Notes under the pieces: generated by a model
Seen by the model: the letters and a program-made list of their open reading frames with translations, nothing else
Told to the model about the DNA's origin: nothing
The model's database searches: none
Source of the DNA: Eubacterium limosum
Lineage (GTDB): Bacteria > Bacillota > Clostridia > Eubacteriales > Eubacteriaceae
NCBI GenBank assembly: GCA_959020865.1
Contig: CAUEUD010000006.1
Span: 1 to 35,905 of the forward strand
Length of the DNA stretch: 35,905 nucleotides
Reading direction: 5' to 3'
Program-made: the position numbers and the translations under genes
In this document: positions 22,345-30,747 of the stretch, piece by piece
How the letters are laid out: the number at the start of each line of letters is the position of its first letter
Position numbering within the stretch: position 1 is the first letter of the stretch

Positions 22345-22831
22345 CGACTGCCACCTCCTTTATTTTTTTATGCGCCCGGTTGATGATGGTGCTGACATTG
22401 CTGGGGCTCAAGCCTGTCTTTTCCGCGATCTGGCGGTTGGACAGCTCAAGGTAATACTTCCAGTAAAAAATCTCCCGTTCCAGCTCGTTCAGACAGGAGA
22501 GAGCCTCTGACAACCGTCGGTCGTTTTCATTTTCGACACGCTCGAAATCTGCGGTGCCGGCCCTCAGCACATCGCTGTAGTCCTCCAGGTTTTCACAGGC
22601 CCTGTTCTTCCTGTAATAATCACTCAGACAGTGCCGGGCAATAGTGTAGATCCAGGTCGAAAAGGCCCCCCGCTCGGGCTTGTACACCTCAAACTTATAC
22701 ATGATCTTTAAAAAAGTATCGCTCACAACGTCCTCGGTGATCTCCCGGTTCAGGGTTCTATAATAAATGTAGTTGTAAATGCGGGGATAGTATTCCTCAT
22801 ACATTTTTTCTATGGCGTTAAAATCCTTCAT
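22331..22831 (-). CDS. ECF-type sigma factor inside the RiPP operon
   Basis: A 166-residue sigma-70 family factor. The ATG at 22831 has GAGG 6 nt upstream; a GTG four codons earlier is also possible. Region 2 (about 10-75) contains YYPRIYNYIYYRTLN, EDVVSDTFLKI and GAFSTWIYTIARHCLSDYYR; region 4 (about 105-160) contains LNELEREIFYWKYYLELS and IAEKTGLSPSNVSTIINRAHKKI. No region 1 or 3 and no anti-sigma gene is seen nearby. It lies between exporter and HlyD-like genes, with an 8-nt gap to the exporter and an overlap with HlyD. It probably directs transcription of this locus or of immunity genes elsewhere. Confidence 0.88.
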   Translation of the reverse strand: MKDFNAIEKMYEEYYPRIYNYIYYRTLNREITEDVVSDTFLKIMYKFEVYKPERGAFSTWIYTIARHCLSDYYRKNRACENLEDYSDVLRAGTADFERVENENDRRLSEALSCLNELEREIFYWKYYLELSNRQIAEKTGLSPSNVSTIINRAHKKIKEVAVDDTQ

Positions 22832-22839
22832 TTCATACC

Positions 22840-25014
22840 TCACAGCATCTGTCGCTTCAGCAGTCCCGCAAAAGCGCCGTCCTTTTCAATGAGGCCGTCA
22901 AAGGTGCCGTCCTCCACAATCCTGCCGCCCTCCAGCATCAGAATCCGGTCGCAGTCCCGGATAGTGGACAGCCGGTGGGCGATGACGATGCGGGTGGTGT
23001 TCAGCCGCCCGATGGCCTCGGACACCTGCTTCTGGGTGATGTTGTCCAGGGCGCTGGTGGCCTCGTCCAACATGATGACTGACGGCTTGGGCGCAAGGGC
23101 TCGGGCGATCATCAGCCGCTGCTTCTGGCCGCCGGAAATATTGCTGTCGCCCTCGCTGATACGGGTGTTCATACCCATGGGCATGGCCTCGATATCCCGG
23201 GCGATGCCCGCAGTCTCCGCTGCCTCCCAGGCCTCATCCTCGCTCAGCCCCGGCGCAGAGATGACAATATTGGAGTAAATGCTTCCCGAAAACAGCCGCC
23301 CGTCCTGGGTTACCACGCCGATCTGGCTGCGGAGAGAGCGGATATCGACTGTGTCAATGTTGACGCCGTCATAGTAAACTGCACCCACCTCCGGGGTTTC
23401 AAATCCCATGAGCAGACGCAGCAGCGTGGACTTGCCGCAGCCGGTTTCTCCCACGATGCCCACATACTGCCCGGGCTCGATTTTCAGGCTGATATTGTCC
23501 AGAATGATCGGGCTGTCCGGGTGATAACGGAAGGTGATATTCTTAAGCTCGATCTCTCCCGCAAGGCTGGTGACCTGCCGCTTGCTCCCGGCACTCTCCG
23601 GTACAGCGGTTAGCAGCGGTGCGATGAGCTCCAGCGTGGGCGCGATGCTCACCAGGTTCTTAATAATTTTTCCAAGGGCCATAATAGCTCCGCCCAGCAT
23701 GCCGTAGGCGCTGCTGAAGGCCATGAAATCTGCCTCCGATACGCCGCTGTGCCCTGCCGCCCGGTAAATGAGCATACTGCCTAAAATAGTGACACCCACG
23801 CTGAGCACAGGCAGCACCTTGACGATCTGAGGCGGGTCGTATTTATGCCGGGCCAGATCTTTGTAGGCCTGTGCCCATCTGGTAAAGGCCCGGCGCTCGG
23901 CCCCGGCCAGCTTGATTTTCTGAATGCCTGAGAACAGGCTGTACACCAACCCGTTAAGCCGGGAGCTGCTCTCCATGATCCTGCGCATGAGCATGGTCTG
24001 GGTGAGGACGGTCAGCACGGTGATGGCCAGCGATACCCCCAGTGTGACGACTGTTGGACGCACCAACTCGGGCGTAATGCCCGCGATCTGCCCCAGGTAC
24101 ACAAAGGAAAACAATGCGGTGAGACCGCTAACAAAAACAGAATTGACCAGGGTGCTCACCAGATTGTTAAAAGCGTCCATGCGGTAGGACAGATCCCCGG
24201 CCGTATAGTCCTTGAAAAAACCTGTGGGCATCATCAGAAGCCGCTGCATGGCTGCGCTCTGGACATCGACGGCCAGCCGGGTTTGAATCTTGCATACACA
24301 CAGGCCCTGGGCTACGCGGATCAGCAGTGTGGAAACCGCCGCGCCCACCACGACTACAAAAATAGGCATGAGGTTTTCTGGAAGGTTGTAAGGGATAGTG
24401 TGGCTGAATACAATCCGATTGATAAAGGGCATAATCATGCCGATGACCGCTGTCAGCAGGGAGATACCCGCGGCAAACAGAAAGTCCGCCGACGACAGGC
24501 TGTGAACCATGTAGCCTGCCAGGTCCCGGACAGTCAGGGATTTTTCCGGCAGGGGCCGGTACAGACAGTAGCACTCCTTCTCAAAAAAGCAGGCGTTTTC
24601 CGCGCTCACCCTCTCCCGTTTACCGGTGACCGGATGCTTAAAGGTGTAACCCTGGCCCTTGCTGGGCAGCAGGGCAACCGCTTCGCCCTGTCTGGTCACG
24701 GCCAGCATGACGGACACCGAGTCCTGCCACCACGCGCCGGACAACTGTACAGCCCGCTTCATCACGCCTGCGGGCCGCAGCAGGTACTTCAACTGGTCGT
24801 CCAGACTCGTCATGCCCTCGGGCACCTCGCCCACGGGCAGTCTGAAATAATTGAGCACCTCCACAATGGTGCTTCGGCTTTTTTCTGAAGCCTTCATGCG
24901 GCGCAGGAGACTCGCCTCTCCCATAACCACTGAGGACAGCTCGTAAAAAGAACGCTCAAAGTCCTTTTCGTCGCTGACAATACGTTTTTTCATTTCAGCA
25001 TCAAAAGATTTCAT
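22840..25014 (-). CDS. NHLM-type peptide-export ABC transporter, second subunit (no peptidase)
   Basis: A 724-residue half-transporter. Residues 1-165 are a soluble domain with no recognisable peptidase residues; about 170-450 is a six-helix ABC exporter domain, and about 485-724 the ATPase: GETGCGKST (Walker A), ISGGQKQR (signature), SVIMLDEATSALD (Walker B), IAHRLSTIRDCD (H-loop). It resembles the second ABC protein (ABC2) of NHLP/NHLM bacteriocin systems, but is shorter at the N-terminus than the usual 900 or so residues. It follows the C39 transporter with a 9-nt gap, and the two may form a heterodimer. GGAGG precedes the ATG. Confidence 0.85.
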   Translation of the reverse strand: MKSFDAEMKKRIVSDEKDFERSFYELSSVVMGEASLLRRMKASEKSRSTIVEVLNYFRLPVGEVPEGMTSLDDQLKYLLRPAGVMKRAVQLSGAWWQDSVSVMLAVTRQGEAVALLPSKGQGYTFKHPVTGKRERVSAENACFFEKECYCLYRPLPEKSLTVRDLAGYMVHSLSSADFLFAAGISLLTAVIGMIMPFINRIVFSHTIPYNLPENLMPIFVVVVGAAVSTLLIRVAQGLCVCKIQTRLAVDVQSAAMQRLLMMPTGFFKDYTAGDLSYRMDAFNNLVSTLVNSVFVSGLTALFSFVYLGQIAGITPELVRPTVVTLGVSLAITVLTVLTQTMLMRRIMESSSRLNGLVYSLFSGIQKIKLAGAERRAFTRWAQAYKDLARHKYDPPQIVKVLPVLSVGVTILGSMLIYRAAGHSGVSEADFMAFSSAYGMLGGAIMALGKIIKNLVSIAPTLELIAPLLTAVPESAGSKRQVTSLAGEIELKNITFRYHPDSPIILDNISLKIEPGQYVGIVGETGCGKSTLLRLLMGFETPEVGAVYYDGVNIDTVDIRSLRSQIGVVTQDGRLFSGSIYSNIVISAPGLSEDEAWEAAETAGIARDIEAMPMGMNTRISEGDSNISGGQKQRLMIARALAPKPSVIMLDEATSALDNITQKQVSEAIGRLNTTRIVIAHRLSTIRDCDRILMLEGGRIVEDGTFDGLIEKDGAFAGLLKRQML

Positions 25015-25023
25015 GGCGTCCTC

Positions 25024-27168
25024 CTATTCGCTCTGGATCAAATCTGTGTAAAAGCCGCCTTTTTCGTACAGCTCCTCATGGGTGCCGCGCTCTACTACCT
25101 TTCCGGCATTCAGGACTATAATCTCGTCGCAGTCCCGGATGGTGGACAGGCGGTGGGCAATGACGATGCAGGTGACGCCCCGGGCCCCGATAGCCGCCAT
25201 GACCGCCGCCTCGGTGCGGGCGTCCAGGGCGCTGGTAGCCTCGTCCAGGATAATGACCGCCGGGTTCTGAGCCAGAGCTCTGGCAATTTCCAGCCGCTGG
25301 CGTTGCCCTCCAGAGAAGTTACTTCCTCCCTCAGCCACCATACAGGACAGACCTCCGGGTTTTTCCATGATATCGTCGTACAGCTGAGCATCCTTGAGAG
25401 CTCGGATCACGTCCTCATCGCTGACAAAAGTATTCCACATACGCACATTTTCGCGCACGGTATCGTTAAAAAGAATGATGTTCTGATCCACCACGCTCAC
25501 CGACGCGGTGAACACCGGGCGGCCGATTTCCTCAATGGTGCGGCCGTCAAAGGTAACGCTGCCGCTCCAGGGCTGGTACAGGTTGGTGATCAGCCGGGCT
25601 AGAGTGGACTTGCCGCAGCCCGAAAAGCCCACAAAAGCCACCTTTCCACCCTTGCGCACCCGCATGGAGAAATCCTCGATCAGTGGGGGGTAGAACCGGC
25701 TGTAGCCAAAAGTCACATGATCCAGCGCCACCTCACCCTCAATCCGGGTACAGTCTGCCGCCAGATCCGCGGGCTCTCCGGGCACGTCGGTTTCATATTT
25801 TAAAACATCCTCGATCCGCTCCATGTCTGAACGCATCTCCTGTACGCTCTGCATGACCCCGGTCATCTGGTTCGCAGGTTTCATAAATCCGCCCATAAAG
25901 CCCTGAAAGGCCATGAGCATGCCCACGGTAATATCACCCCGGATGATGAGCCACGCGCCCAACAGCAGAATGCCCCCGTTGGCGATCTGCAGGATAATGT
26001 CCGGCAGACTGCCGAAAAACTGATTGACCCGGGCAAAATCTACTGAAGCGTTGCTGGCCCCGGCCTGATACCCTGCCCAGGTCTCAAAGTAGCCGTCCTC
26101 GGCCCCGGCCGATTTTATGGTCTCGATCATCTCAATACCCGAGACGGTGGTGGAGGCCAGGTTGCTCATGTCCCGCTTCTGCCGTCTCACAATATCCACC
26201 CGGCGGCTTGAGATATAGCGGGACAAAAGGATATTTAGCAACACTGTCCCCACGCCGATGGCCGTGAGCAGCGGGCTGTACCAGAGCATCATCGCCAGGT
26301 AAAAAACAATCAACACAAAGTTCAGCACTGTCGGAGCCAGCTGGTTGATCAGCGTCTCGGCAATCTTCTCATTGGAATTCTGACGCTGGCTGATGTCCCC
26401 GGCGTAGCGCTGGGTGAAGAAACGCACGGGCAGCCTGAGCACATGCCACATAAAGGTGGTGTTGGCGATAATGGCCAGTTTCCCCCGGATTTTAAGCATA
26501 TAAACTGTGCTGATCCACTTGTTGACAATCTGAACAACCAGCACGGCGCCCATGACCATCAGCAGGGGCCTCAGCCAGGCCAGGCGCCCCTGGCCCAGAA
26601 CATTGTCCATGAAAACCCGGGAAAACAGCGGATTAAGCACGCCCACCAGCTGAAGAATCACGCCTGTCAAAATGACAAAGGCAAAGGCCGGAGCCGTACC
26701 CCTGAGCCGGGCCTTGGCAAATTCAAGGGTGCTCGCGGGTCTGCCTCCGGGCACAAAATCCGCTGTGGGCTCAAAGGCCAGCACAATGGTGGTGAAGGAT
26801 TTTCGAAATTCCTCCATGGGCACGGTCAGCCGCCCCCTGGCCGGGTCATTGAGTAAAGCCCCTTTGCTGTTAAAGCCGTCAAGCACCACAAAATGATTGA
26901 AATTCCAGTGAACAATTGCAGGTAGTTTCACATTTTCCCGGACCTCATCCGCCGTATAGCGGTATCCCTTTGCCTCAAAGCCATAGCTCCTGGCTGTCTT
27001 TAAAATACTCACCGCATTGCTGCCGTCACGCGACACGCCGCATTCCTCTCTCAGTACCGACAGCGGCACCCATTTTTTATAATAAGCCAGAATCATTGCC
27101 AGGCTGGCCGCCCCGCACTCCGAAGCCTCCATCTGAATAATCACCGGCACCTTATTGATTTTACTCAC
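25024..27168 (-). CDS. NHLM-type peptide-export ABC transporter with C39 leader peptidase
   Basis: A 714-residue exporter that cuts and exports double-glycine peptides. Residues 1-140 are a C39 peptidase: Cys18 (EASECGAASLAM), His92 (WNFNHFVVLDG) and Asp108 (LLNDPARG) form the catalytic triad. About 155-440 is the membrane domain, and 480-714 the ATPase: GFSGCGKST (514-522), NFSGGQRQRL (617 on), AVIILDEATSALDA and IAHRLSTIRDCDE. Start codon is GTG at 27168, with GGAG 8 nt upstream. It is the first gene of the operon. The Gly-Gly ends of the four precursors fit its specificity. It is close to the NHLM ABC1 family. Confidence 0.92.
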   Translation of the reverse strand: MSKINKVPVIIQMEASECGAASLAMILAYYKKWVPLSVLREECGVSRDGSNAVSILKTARSYGFEAKGYRYTADEVRENVKLPAIVHWNFNHFVVLDGFNSKGALLNDPARGRLTVPMEEFRKSFTTIVLAFEPTADFVPGGRPASTLEFAKARLRGTAPAFAFVILTGVILQLVGVLNPLFSRVFMDNVLGQGRLAWLRPLLMVMGAVLVVQIVNKWISTVYMLKIRGKLAIIANTTFMWHVLRLPVRFFTQRYAGDISQRQNSNEKIAETLINQLAPTVLNFVLIVFYLAMMLWYSPLLTAIGVGTVLLNILLSRYISSRRVDIVRRQKRDMSNLASTTVSGIEMIETIKSAGAEDGYFETWAGYQAGASNASVDFARVNQFFGSLPDIILQIANGGILLLGAWLIIRGDITVGMLMAFQGFMGGFMKPANQMTGVMQSVQEMRSDMERIEDVLKYETDVPGEPADLAADCTRIEGEVALDHVTFGYSRFYPPLIEDFSMRVRKGGKVAFVGFSGCGKSTLARLITNLYQPWSGSVTFDGRTIEEIGRPVFTASVSVVDQNIILFNDTVRENVRMWNTFVSDEDVIRALKDAQLYDDIMEKPGGLSCMVAEGGSNFSGGQRQRLEIARALAQNPAVIILDEATSALDARTEAAVMAAIGARGVTCIVIAHRLSTIRDCDEIIVLNAGKVVERGTHEELYEKGGFYTDLIQSE

Positions 27169-27210
27169 CTCATCATCTCCTCGACACAGTGTCCTGAAAA
27201 GCTTTTCTCC

Positions 27211-27276
27211 ATTATATCACAGGAAAAGGGCCCAAAAAACGTCCACCGCTTAAATGACGCGTTTGACCGCTTAAAT
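27211..27276 (-). promoter_or_regulatory. Promoter of the RiPP export operon with two 11-bp direct repeats
   Basis: On the minus strand TATAAT lies at 27211-27216, while the -35 position (27234-27239) is only a T-run. Immediately upstream, ATTTAAGCGGT occurs twice (27245-27255 and 27266-27276), 21 bp apart, that is two helical turns. Direct repeats of this period beside a weak -35 are typical of activators such as LytTR-family regulators. No such regulator is encoded in this window. Confidence 0.6.
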
Positions 27277-27289
27277 AACAAAAGAAAAC

Positions 27290-27317
27290 AGAAGATGCAG
27301 CGTTTTGCCGTATCCTC
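27290..27317 (-). repeat. Degenerate copy of the recurring stem-loop
   Basis: On the minus strand GAGGATACGGC-AAAAC-GCTGCATCTTCT, with several G-U pairs and one A-C mismatch, followed by a T-rich stretch. It matches the stem-loops at 2228, 15565 and 18528 in loop and arms. It lies between the DUF2007-like gene terminator and the RiPP promoter. Confidence 0.6.
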
Positions 27318-27341
27318 ATTATGCCAGAAAAATTTATAAAT

Positions 27342-27371
27342 AAAAAAAGCAGCGTCTTAAAAACGCCGCTT
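27342..27371 (-). terminator. Terminator of the DUF2007-like gene
   Basis: Arms AAGCAGCGT (27347-27355) and ACGCCGCTT (27363-27371) pair, with a run of T on the minus strand. It isolates the RiPP operon from upstream transcription. Confidence 0.8.
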
Positions 27372-27381
27372 TACTGCTTCA

Positions 27382-27630
27382 TTAATCTTTATGGTTGATC
27401 AGGTAGTTTACTTTTTCCGAATCCTTCTTGTGAACATAGATATGGTAAAGGGTGCCGGCTGACAGCGAGCCGTGTACTGTACCCGTAACATTGCGGGCTC
27501 CGCAGGCCGAGTTGCCGCCCTCCAGGCGCGTGTCAAACTTAATACCATTGCATTTTAAGATGGTCTTGATTGCCATAGCTTTGTTCATATCATTTCCAAT
27601 GTAGACCTCGTGACGGTTCCAGAAAAACAT
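27382..27630 (-). CDS. Small DUF2007-like protein
   Basis: An 82-residue protein. It begins with EVYIGNDMNKAMAIKTILKCNGIKFDTR, which has the beta-alpha-beta pattern of DUF2007 ('putative signal transducing') proteins, and ends with YHIYVHKKDSEKVNYLINH, the matching last strand and helix. A loop between them contains SACGARNVTG with two cysteines in the whole protein. Family role is unknown. GGGAG lies before the ATG. It is monocistronic with its own promoter and terminator. Confidence 0.65.
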   Translation of the reverse strand: MFFWNRHEVYIGNDMNKAMAIKTILKCNGIKFDTRLEGGNSACGARNVTGTVHGSLSAGTLYHIYVHKKDSEKVNYLINHKD

Positions 27631-27653
27631 TTTCTTTTTCTCCCTTTTTTCTT

Positions 27654-27682
27654 ATTATATCCGTTTTCTGTCTCTAAAACAA
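27654..27682 (-). promoter_or_regulatory. Promoter of the DUF2007-like gene
   Basis: On the minus strand TTGTTT (27677-27682), a 17-bp spacer and a perfect TATAAT (27654-27659). Confidence 0.7.
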
Positions 27683-27692
27683 TCCATTTAAC

Positions 27693-28784
27693 CTACCGGG
27701 TATCCTCCACTGGCTTAAACAGGTGAATGGTGCCCGTTTCGTTCAGATGGCACAGCAGTGAGAGCACGATCGGAAAACCGAAAAGCCCTACAACGCCAAA
27801 AAGCTGCAGACCCACAAACATGCTGGCCAACGTAATCACCGGATGAAGGCCGATCTGGCTTCCCACAATTTTCGGTTCAATAATGTTTCGTACCACAGTG
27901 ACCACCAGATAGACCAGCAGCAGCCCCAAAGCCAGCGGATAGTTCCCCTGCAGGGCTGTGATCACCGTCCAGGGGATCATGATACCACCTGTGCCCAGTA
28001 CCGGAAGAATATCGAACACCGCAATGACAAAGGCGATGATCAGAGCATTGTCGACACCGATGAGGGTCAGGCCAATAACGAGCTCAACAAAGGTAATGCT
28101 CATAATGAGCGCATAGGAGCGGATACACACAAAGAGTGTTCCCACCACGTATTCCTTGATCTGAACAAAAACTGTCCTGGTCTTTCCGTTTAACTGGTGC
28201 ATGACAAAGCCCGTCAGACGGTCATAGTCGATGGCGATAAAAAAGGTGGAAATAATGAGTAACAGCAGCTTGATAAAAAGCCCGGGCAGCGAAGACGCAA
28301 TATCCGATACGGTGCCCATGGCCCCCATGGACAGGCTGGAAACCATCTGTCCCAGAGACTGCACCAGGCGGTTAAACATCTCCTCGAGGGCGGCTACCAG
28401 GGCGGGGTCCATCCGGAGCACCGACTGCTCTACCCCGTCAAAAATCTCCATGAGCACTGGCTCCACATGGAGGGCGTAAATCTGCGGCAGATTAAAGATC
28501 AGCTCTCTGGAAGCCGTAAAGGCCTTAACCCCAAGGAGTGAAATAAGCATGCCGATGGTACCGTAAAAGACAAGCACCACCACAATCGCCGAAATTTTCC
28601 GGTTCAGGCGCAGCTTTCCGGACAGCAGCCGAATTGGCCCTTTCAGCAGATAGGCCAGGGCAAAGCCGATGATAAAAGGAGCCAGCAACGGCATGGCATA
28701 TTTGAGTACCGCAAAGCACAGAAGCGCCAGAATGGCAAAATACATAAAATTAATGATAAAAGCCCGCCGTTTTTCAATTTCCAT
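27693..28784 (-). CDS. ytvI: AI-2E/PerM-family transporter, YtvI-like
   Basis: A 363-residue membrane protein with two pairs of N-terminal helices, a soluble middle segment (about 95-150), and a C-terminal helix bundle. Family signs are MPLLAPFIIGFALAYLLKGP near the start, FDILPVLGTGGIMIPW and NIIEPKIVGSQIGLHPVITL near the end. It fits the AI-2E/PerM family and especially the sporulation membrane protein YtvI. Transport substrate in this subgroup is not settled. It starts 8 nt after the phosphate transporter gene, so the two form an operon. Confidence 0.82.
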   Translation of the reverse strand: MEIEKRRAFIINFMYFAILALLCFAVLKYAMPLLAPFIIGFALAYLLKGPIRLLSGKLRLNRKISAIVVVLVFYGTIGMLISLLGVKAFTASRELIFNLPQIYALHVEPVLMEIFDGVEQSVLRMDPALVAALEEMFNRLVQSLGQMVSSLSMGAMGTVSDIASSLPGLFIKLLLLIISTFFIAIDYDRLTGFVMHQLNGKTRTVFVQIKEYVVGTLFVCIRSYALIMSITFVELVIGLTLIGVDNALIIAFVIAVFDILPVLGTGGIMIPWTVITALQGNYPLALGLLLVYLVVTVVRNIIEPKIVGSQIGLHPVITLASMFVGLQLFGVVGLFGFPIVLSLLCHLNETGTIHLFKPVEDTR

Positions 28785-28792
28785 ATTAATCC

Positions 28793-30469
28793 TTACCTCG
28801 CATAAGCTTCCTGTTCCACATCGACCGTTGTTTTGGAGACGCTGGCCTGTACCAGCACCTCGCCAATGCTCAGGATATGATCGCCGATGCTCTCAATATC
28901 CATAAGAATTTCGGAATAAATCACACAGACTTCGTCTGAACAGAGGCCTTTTCGCATCCGGGCAATCTGGTTTCTCTGGTAATCAAGTGTCAAATCATCC
29001 ATTCTCTGTTCATAGTCGGCAATTTCAGTCAGCCTCTTTTCAGTAATGGCCTCCAGCCGGCTGAGTGAGTCCAGCACGCCGATGCTGACCTGCTGAAGCG
29101 ACCGCATTTCTTCCTGGGCCGCCTCTGTAAATCCGATATGTTTTTCCTCCAGAAGCCGGGCCTGTTCACTGATATTGACCGCATGGTCCCCCACGCGCTC
29201 AAGGCTGCCGCAGATTTTGAAAAACGCGGAAACCAGAACTCCATCCTTTTCATTGAGCTCATAGGTTATGACATGCGAAATGTACCTGGAAATCTCGGTA
29301 TTCAGATAATTGACATACTCCTCTGATTTTGCCACATCCTCTGTATAGCGGCTGCTCTTTTCCAAAACCCCTTGAAATGCCTGTTCCAGGTTCTCTGTGA
29401 CCATTTTTGCCATGCGCCGCAGTTCACGCCACACACCGTTCACGATAATGGCAGAGGTGCCCATCTGGTATTCCAGCGAAGCCTCAACGGGCTTGATGTA
29501 TAAAAGCTGGTGCTCGCCGCTTTTTTCTGAAGGGCGCTCGGGCAGAATTCTGACCGCCGCCTTTGCCAGGAGCGTGCCAAAAGGCAGCAGCATCAGCGTT
29601 GTCGCAATATTGAACAGCGTGTGCATATTGGCGATCTGGGCTGCGGGATTTGCCGGAGACAGGGACTCGACAAAGGCCGTAAGCGGCGTCAGCATGCAGA
29701 TGACTGTAAAAACAACCGTTCCAATGATGTTAAACAGCAAATGGATGACTGTGGTGCGCTTGGCGTTGCGGCTGGTGCCAATGGACGCCAGCACCGCGGT
29801 AATACAGGTCCCGATATTCTGTCCAAACAGCACATACACCGCGCTAGGCAGGCCGATTACGCCGCTGACGGCCAGCGCCTGCAAAATCCCAACTGAAGCG
29901 GATGAAGACTGAATCGCAGCGGTAAAAACAGCTCCTGCCAGAATCCCGAGGGCCGGGTTCGAAAACCGTGTCATCAGATTGACAAACGCCGGTGAGTCAC
30001 GAAGCGGCATCATCGCTGTGCTCATCATATCCATACCGATGAACAAAATCCCCAGTCCGGCGACAATCAGGCCCCAGTGGTGCAGCTTAACCTTTTTGGT
30101 AAAAACCACCAGCGCCACGCCGCAAAAGGCGAACAGCGGCGCCAGCGCCCCCACATCGAGAGCGATGAGCTGGCCCGTAATCGTCGTACCAATATTGGCC
30201 CCCATAATGATCCAGACCGCCTGAATCAGAGTCATCATCCCTGAGTTCACAAAGCCAACAACCATGACGGTTGTGGCCGATGAAGACTGAATGACCGCCG
30301 TGATGGCCGCCCCAACGGCCACTCCCAGAAACCGGTTGGCGGTCAGTCGCTCTAGTATCTGCTTCATACGATTGCCTGCGGCCGCTTCAAGGCCCGAGCT
30401 CATCATCTGCATTCCGTACAGAAACAGGGCTAACCCTCCAAGTAAGCCCAAAACATCAGTAACACCCAT
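28793..30469 (-). CDS. Na/Pi cotransporter with C-terminal PhoU-like domain
   Basis: A 558-residue protein. The membrane part (about 1-310) has the inverted repeats of the Na/Pi cotransporter family, with the twin motifs AVIQSSSATTVM and AAIQSSSASVG that form the phosphate and sodium site. GANIGTT and GQNIGTC follow each. The C-terminal 210 residues (about 345-545) are two PhoU-like helical bundles, typical of NptA/YjbB-like bacterial members and thought to control flux. Its ribosome site AGGAGG is 13 nt from the ATG, longer than usual, and a small upstream reading frame ends inside its first codons, so coupling may help initiation. Uptake or efflux direction cannot be told. Confidence 0.9.
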   Translation of the reverse strand: MGVTDVLGLLGGLALFLYGMQMMSSGLEAAAGNRMKQILERLTANRFLGVAVGAAITAVIQSSSATTVMVVGFVNSGMMTLIQAVWIIMGANIGTTITGQLIALDVGALAPLFAFCGVALVVFTKKVKLHHWGLIVAGLGILFIGMDMMSTAMMPLRDSPAFVNLMTRFSNPALGILAGAVFTAAIQSSSASVGILQALAVSGVIGLPSAVYVLFGQNIGTCITAVLASIGTSRNAKRTTVIHLLFNIIGTVVFTVICMLTPLTAFVESLSPANPAAQIANMHTLFNIATTLMLLPFGTLLAKAAVRILPERPSEKSGEHQLLYIKPVEASLEYQMGTSAIIVNGVWRELRRMAKMVTENLEQAFQGVLEKSSRYTEDVAKSEEYVNYLNTEISRYISHVITYELNEKDGVLVSAFFKICGSLERVGDHAVNISEQARLLEEKHIGFTEAAQEEMRSLQQVSIGVLDSLSRLEAITEKRLTEIADYEQRMDDLTLDYQRNQIARMRKGLCSDEVCVIYSEILMDIESIGDHILSIGEVLVQASVSKTTVDVEQEAYAR

Positions 30470-30611
30470 AACTTTTCACTTTCCTCCTACCAGATGAACC
30501 GCCGTCACAAAAAAAGACACACCCCGTATCCCTGAGGGTACAGGCTGCATCCCACCTATTCTCAATGCGGTTATTGTCTATAAAGGCGAGGGCAACAGCG
30601 GCATTGTTCAT
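30456..30611 (-). CDS. Possible leader peptide overlapping the Na/Pi transporter start
   Basis: A 51-codon frame beginning MNNAAVALAFIDNN, with GGAG 8 nt before its ATG, lies just after the promoter. Its stop is 14 nt inside the transporter gene, in another frame. It contains no hydrophobic signal and no recognised family, and has four cysteines. Length and overlap suit a translational-coupling leader, but it may simply be a chance open frame. Confidence 0.3.
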   Translation of the reverse strand: MNNAAVALAFIDNNRIENRWDAACTLRDTGCVFFCDGGSSGRRKVKSYGCY

Positions 30612-30642
30612 CATCATTTCTCCAAACAATCTTGTTGATGTC

Positions 30643-30671
30643 ATTATAAAAGAGTGCCTGCCAAAACACAA
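30643..30671 (-). promoter_or_regulatory. Promoter of the Na/Pi transporter-ytvI operon
   Basis: On the minus strand TTGTGT (30666-30671), a 17-bp spacer and TATAAT (30643-30648). The resulting leader is about 165 nt and contains the possible leader peptide and a GTATCCCTGAGGGTAC hairpin (30523-30541). Confidence 0.6.
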
Positions 30672-30747
30672 TAGACTGCGGAAGATTTAACAAACATTTA
30701 ACAATTCGCGCTTGACACCCACAAGCAAAGCACCATAACACTCCGGT

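Noticed and set aside
30523..30541. Hairpin in the Na/Pi transporter leader as a riboswitch
   Set aside because: The stem is short with a bulge and matches no riboswitch class I know; a T-run follows only after 13 nt, so a terminator role is also weak.
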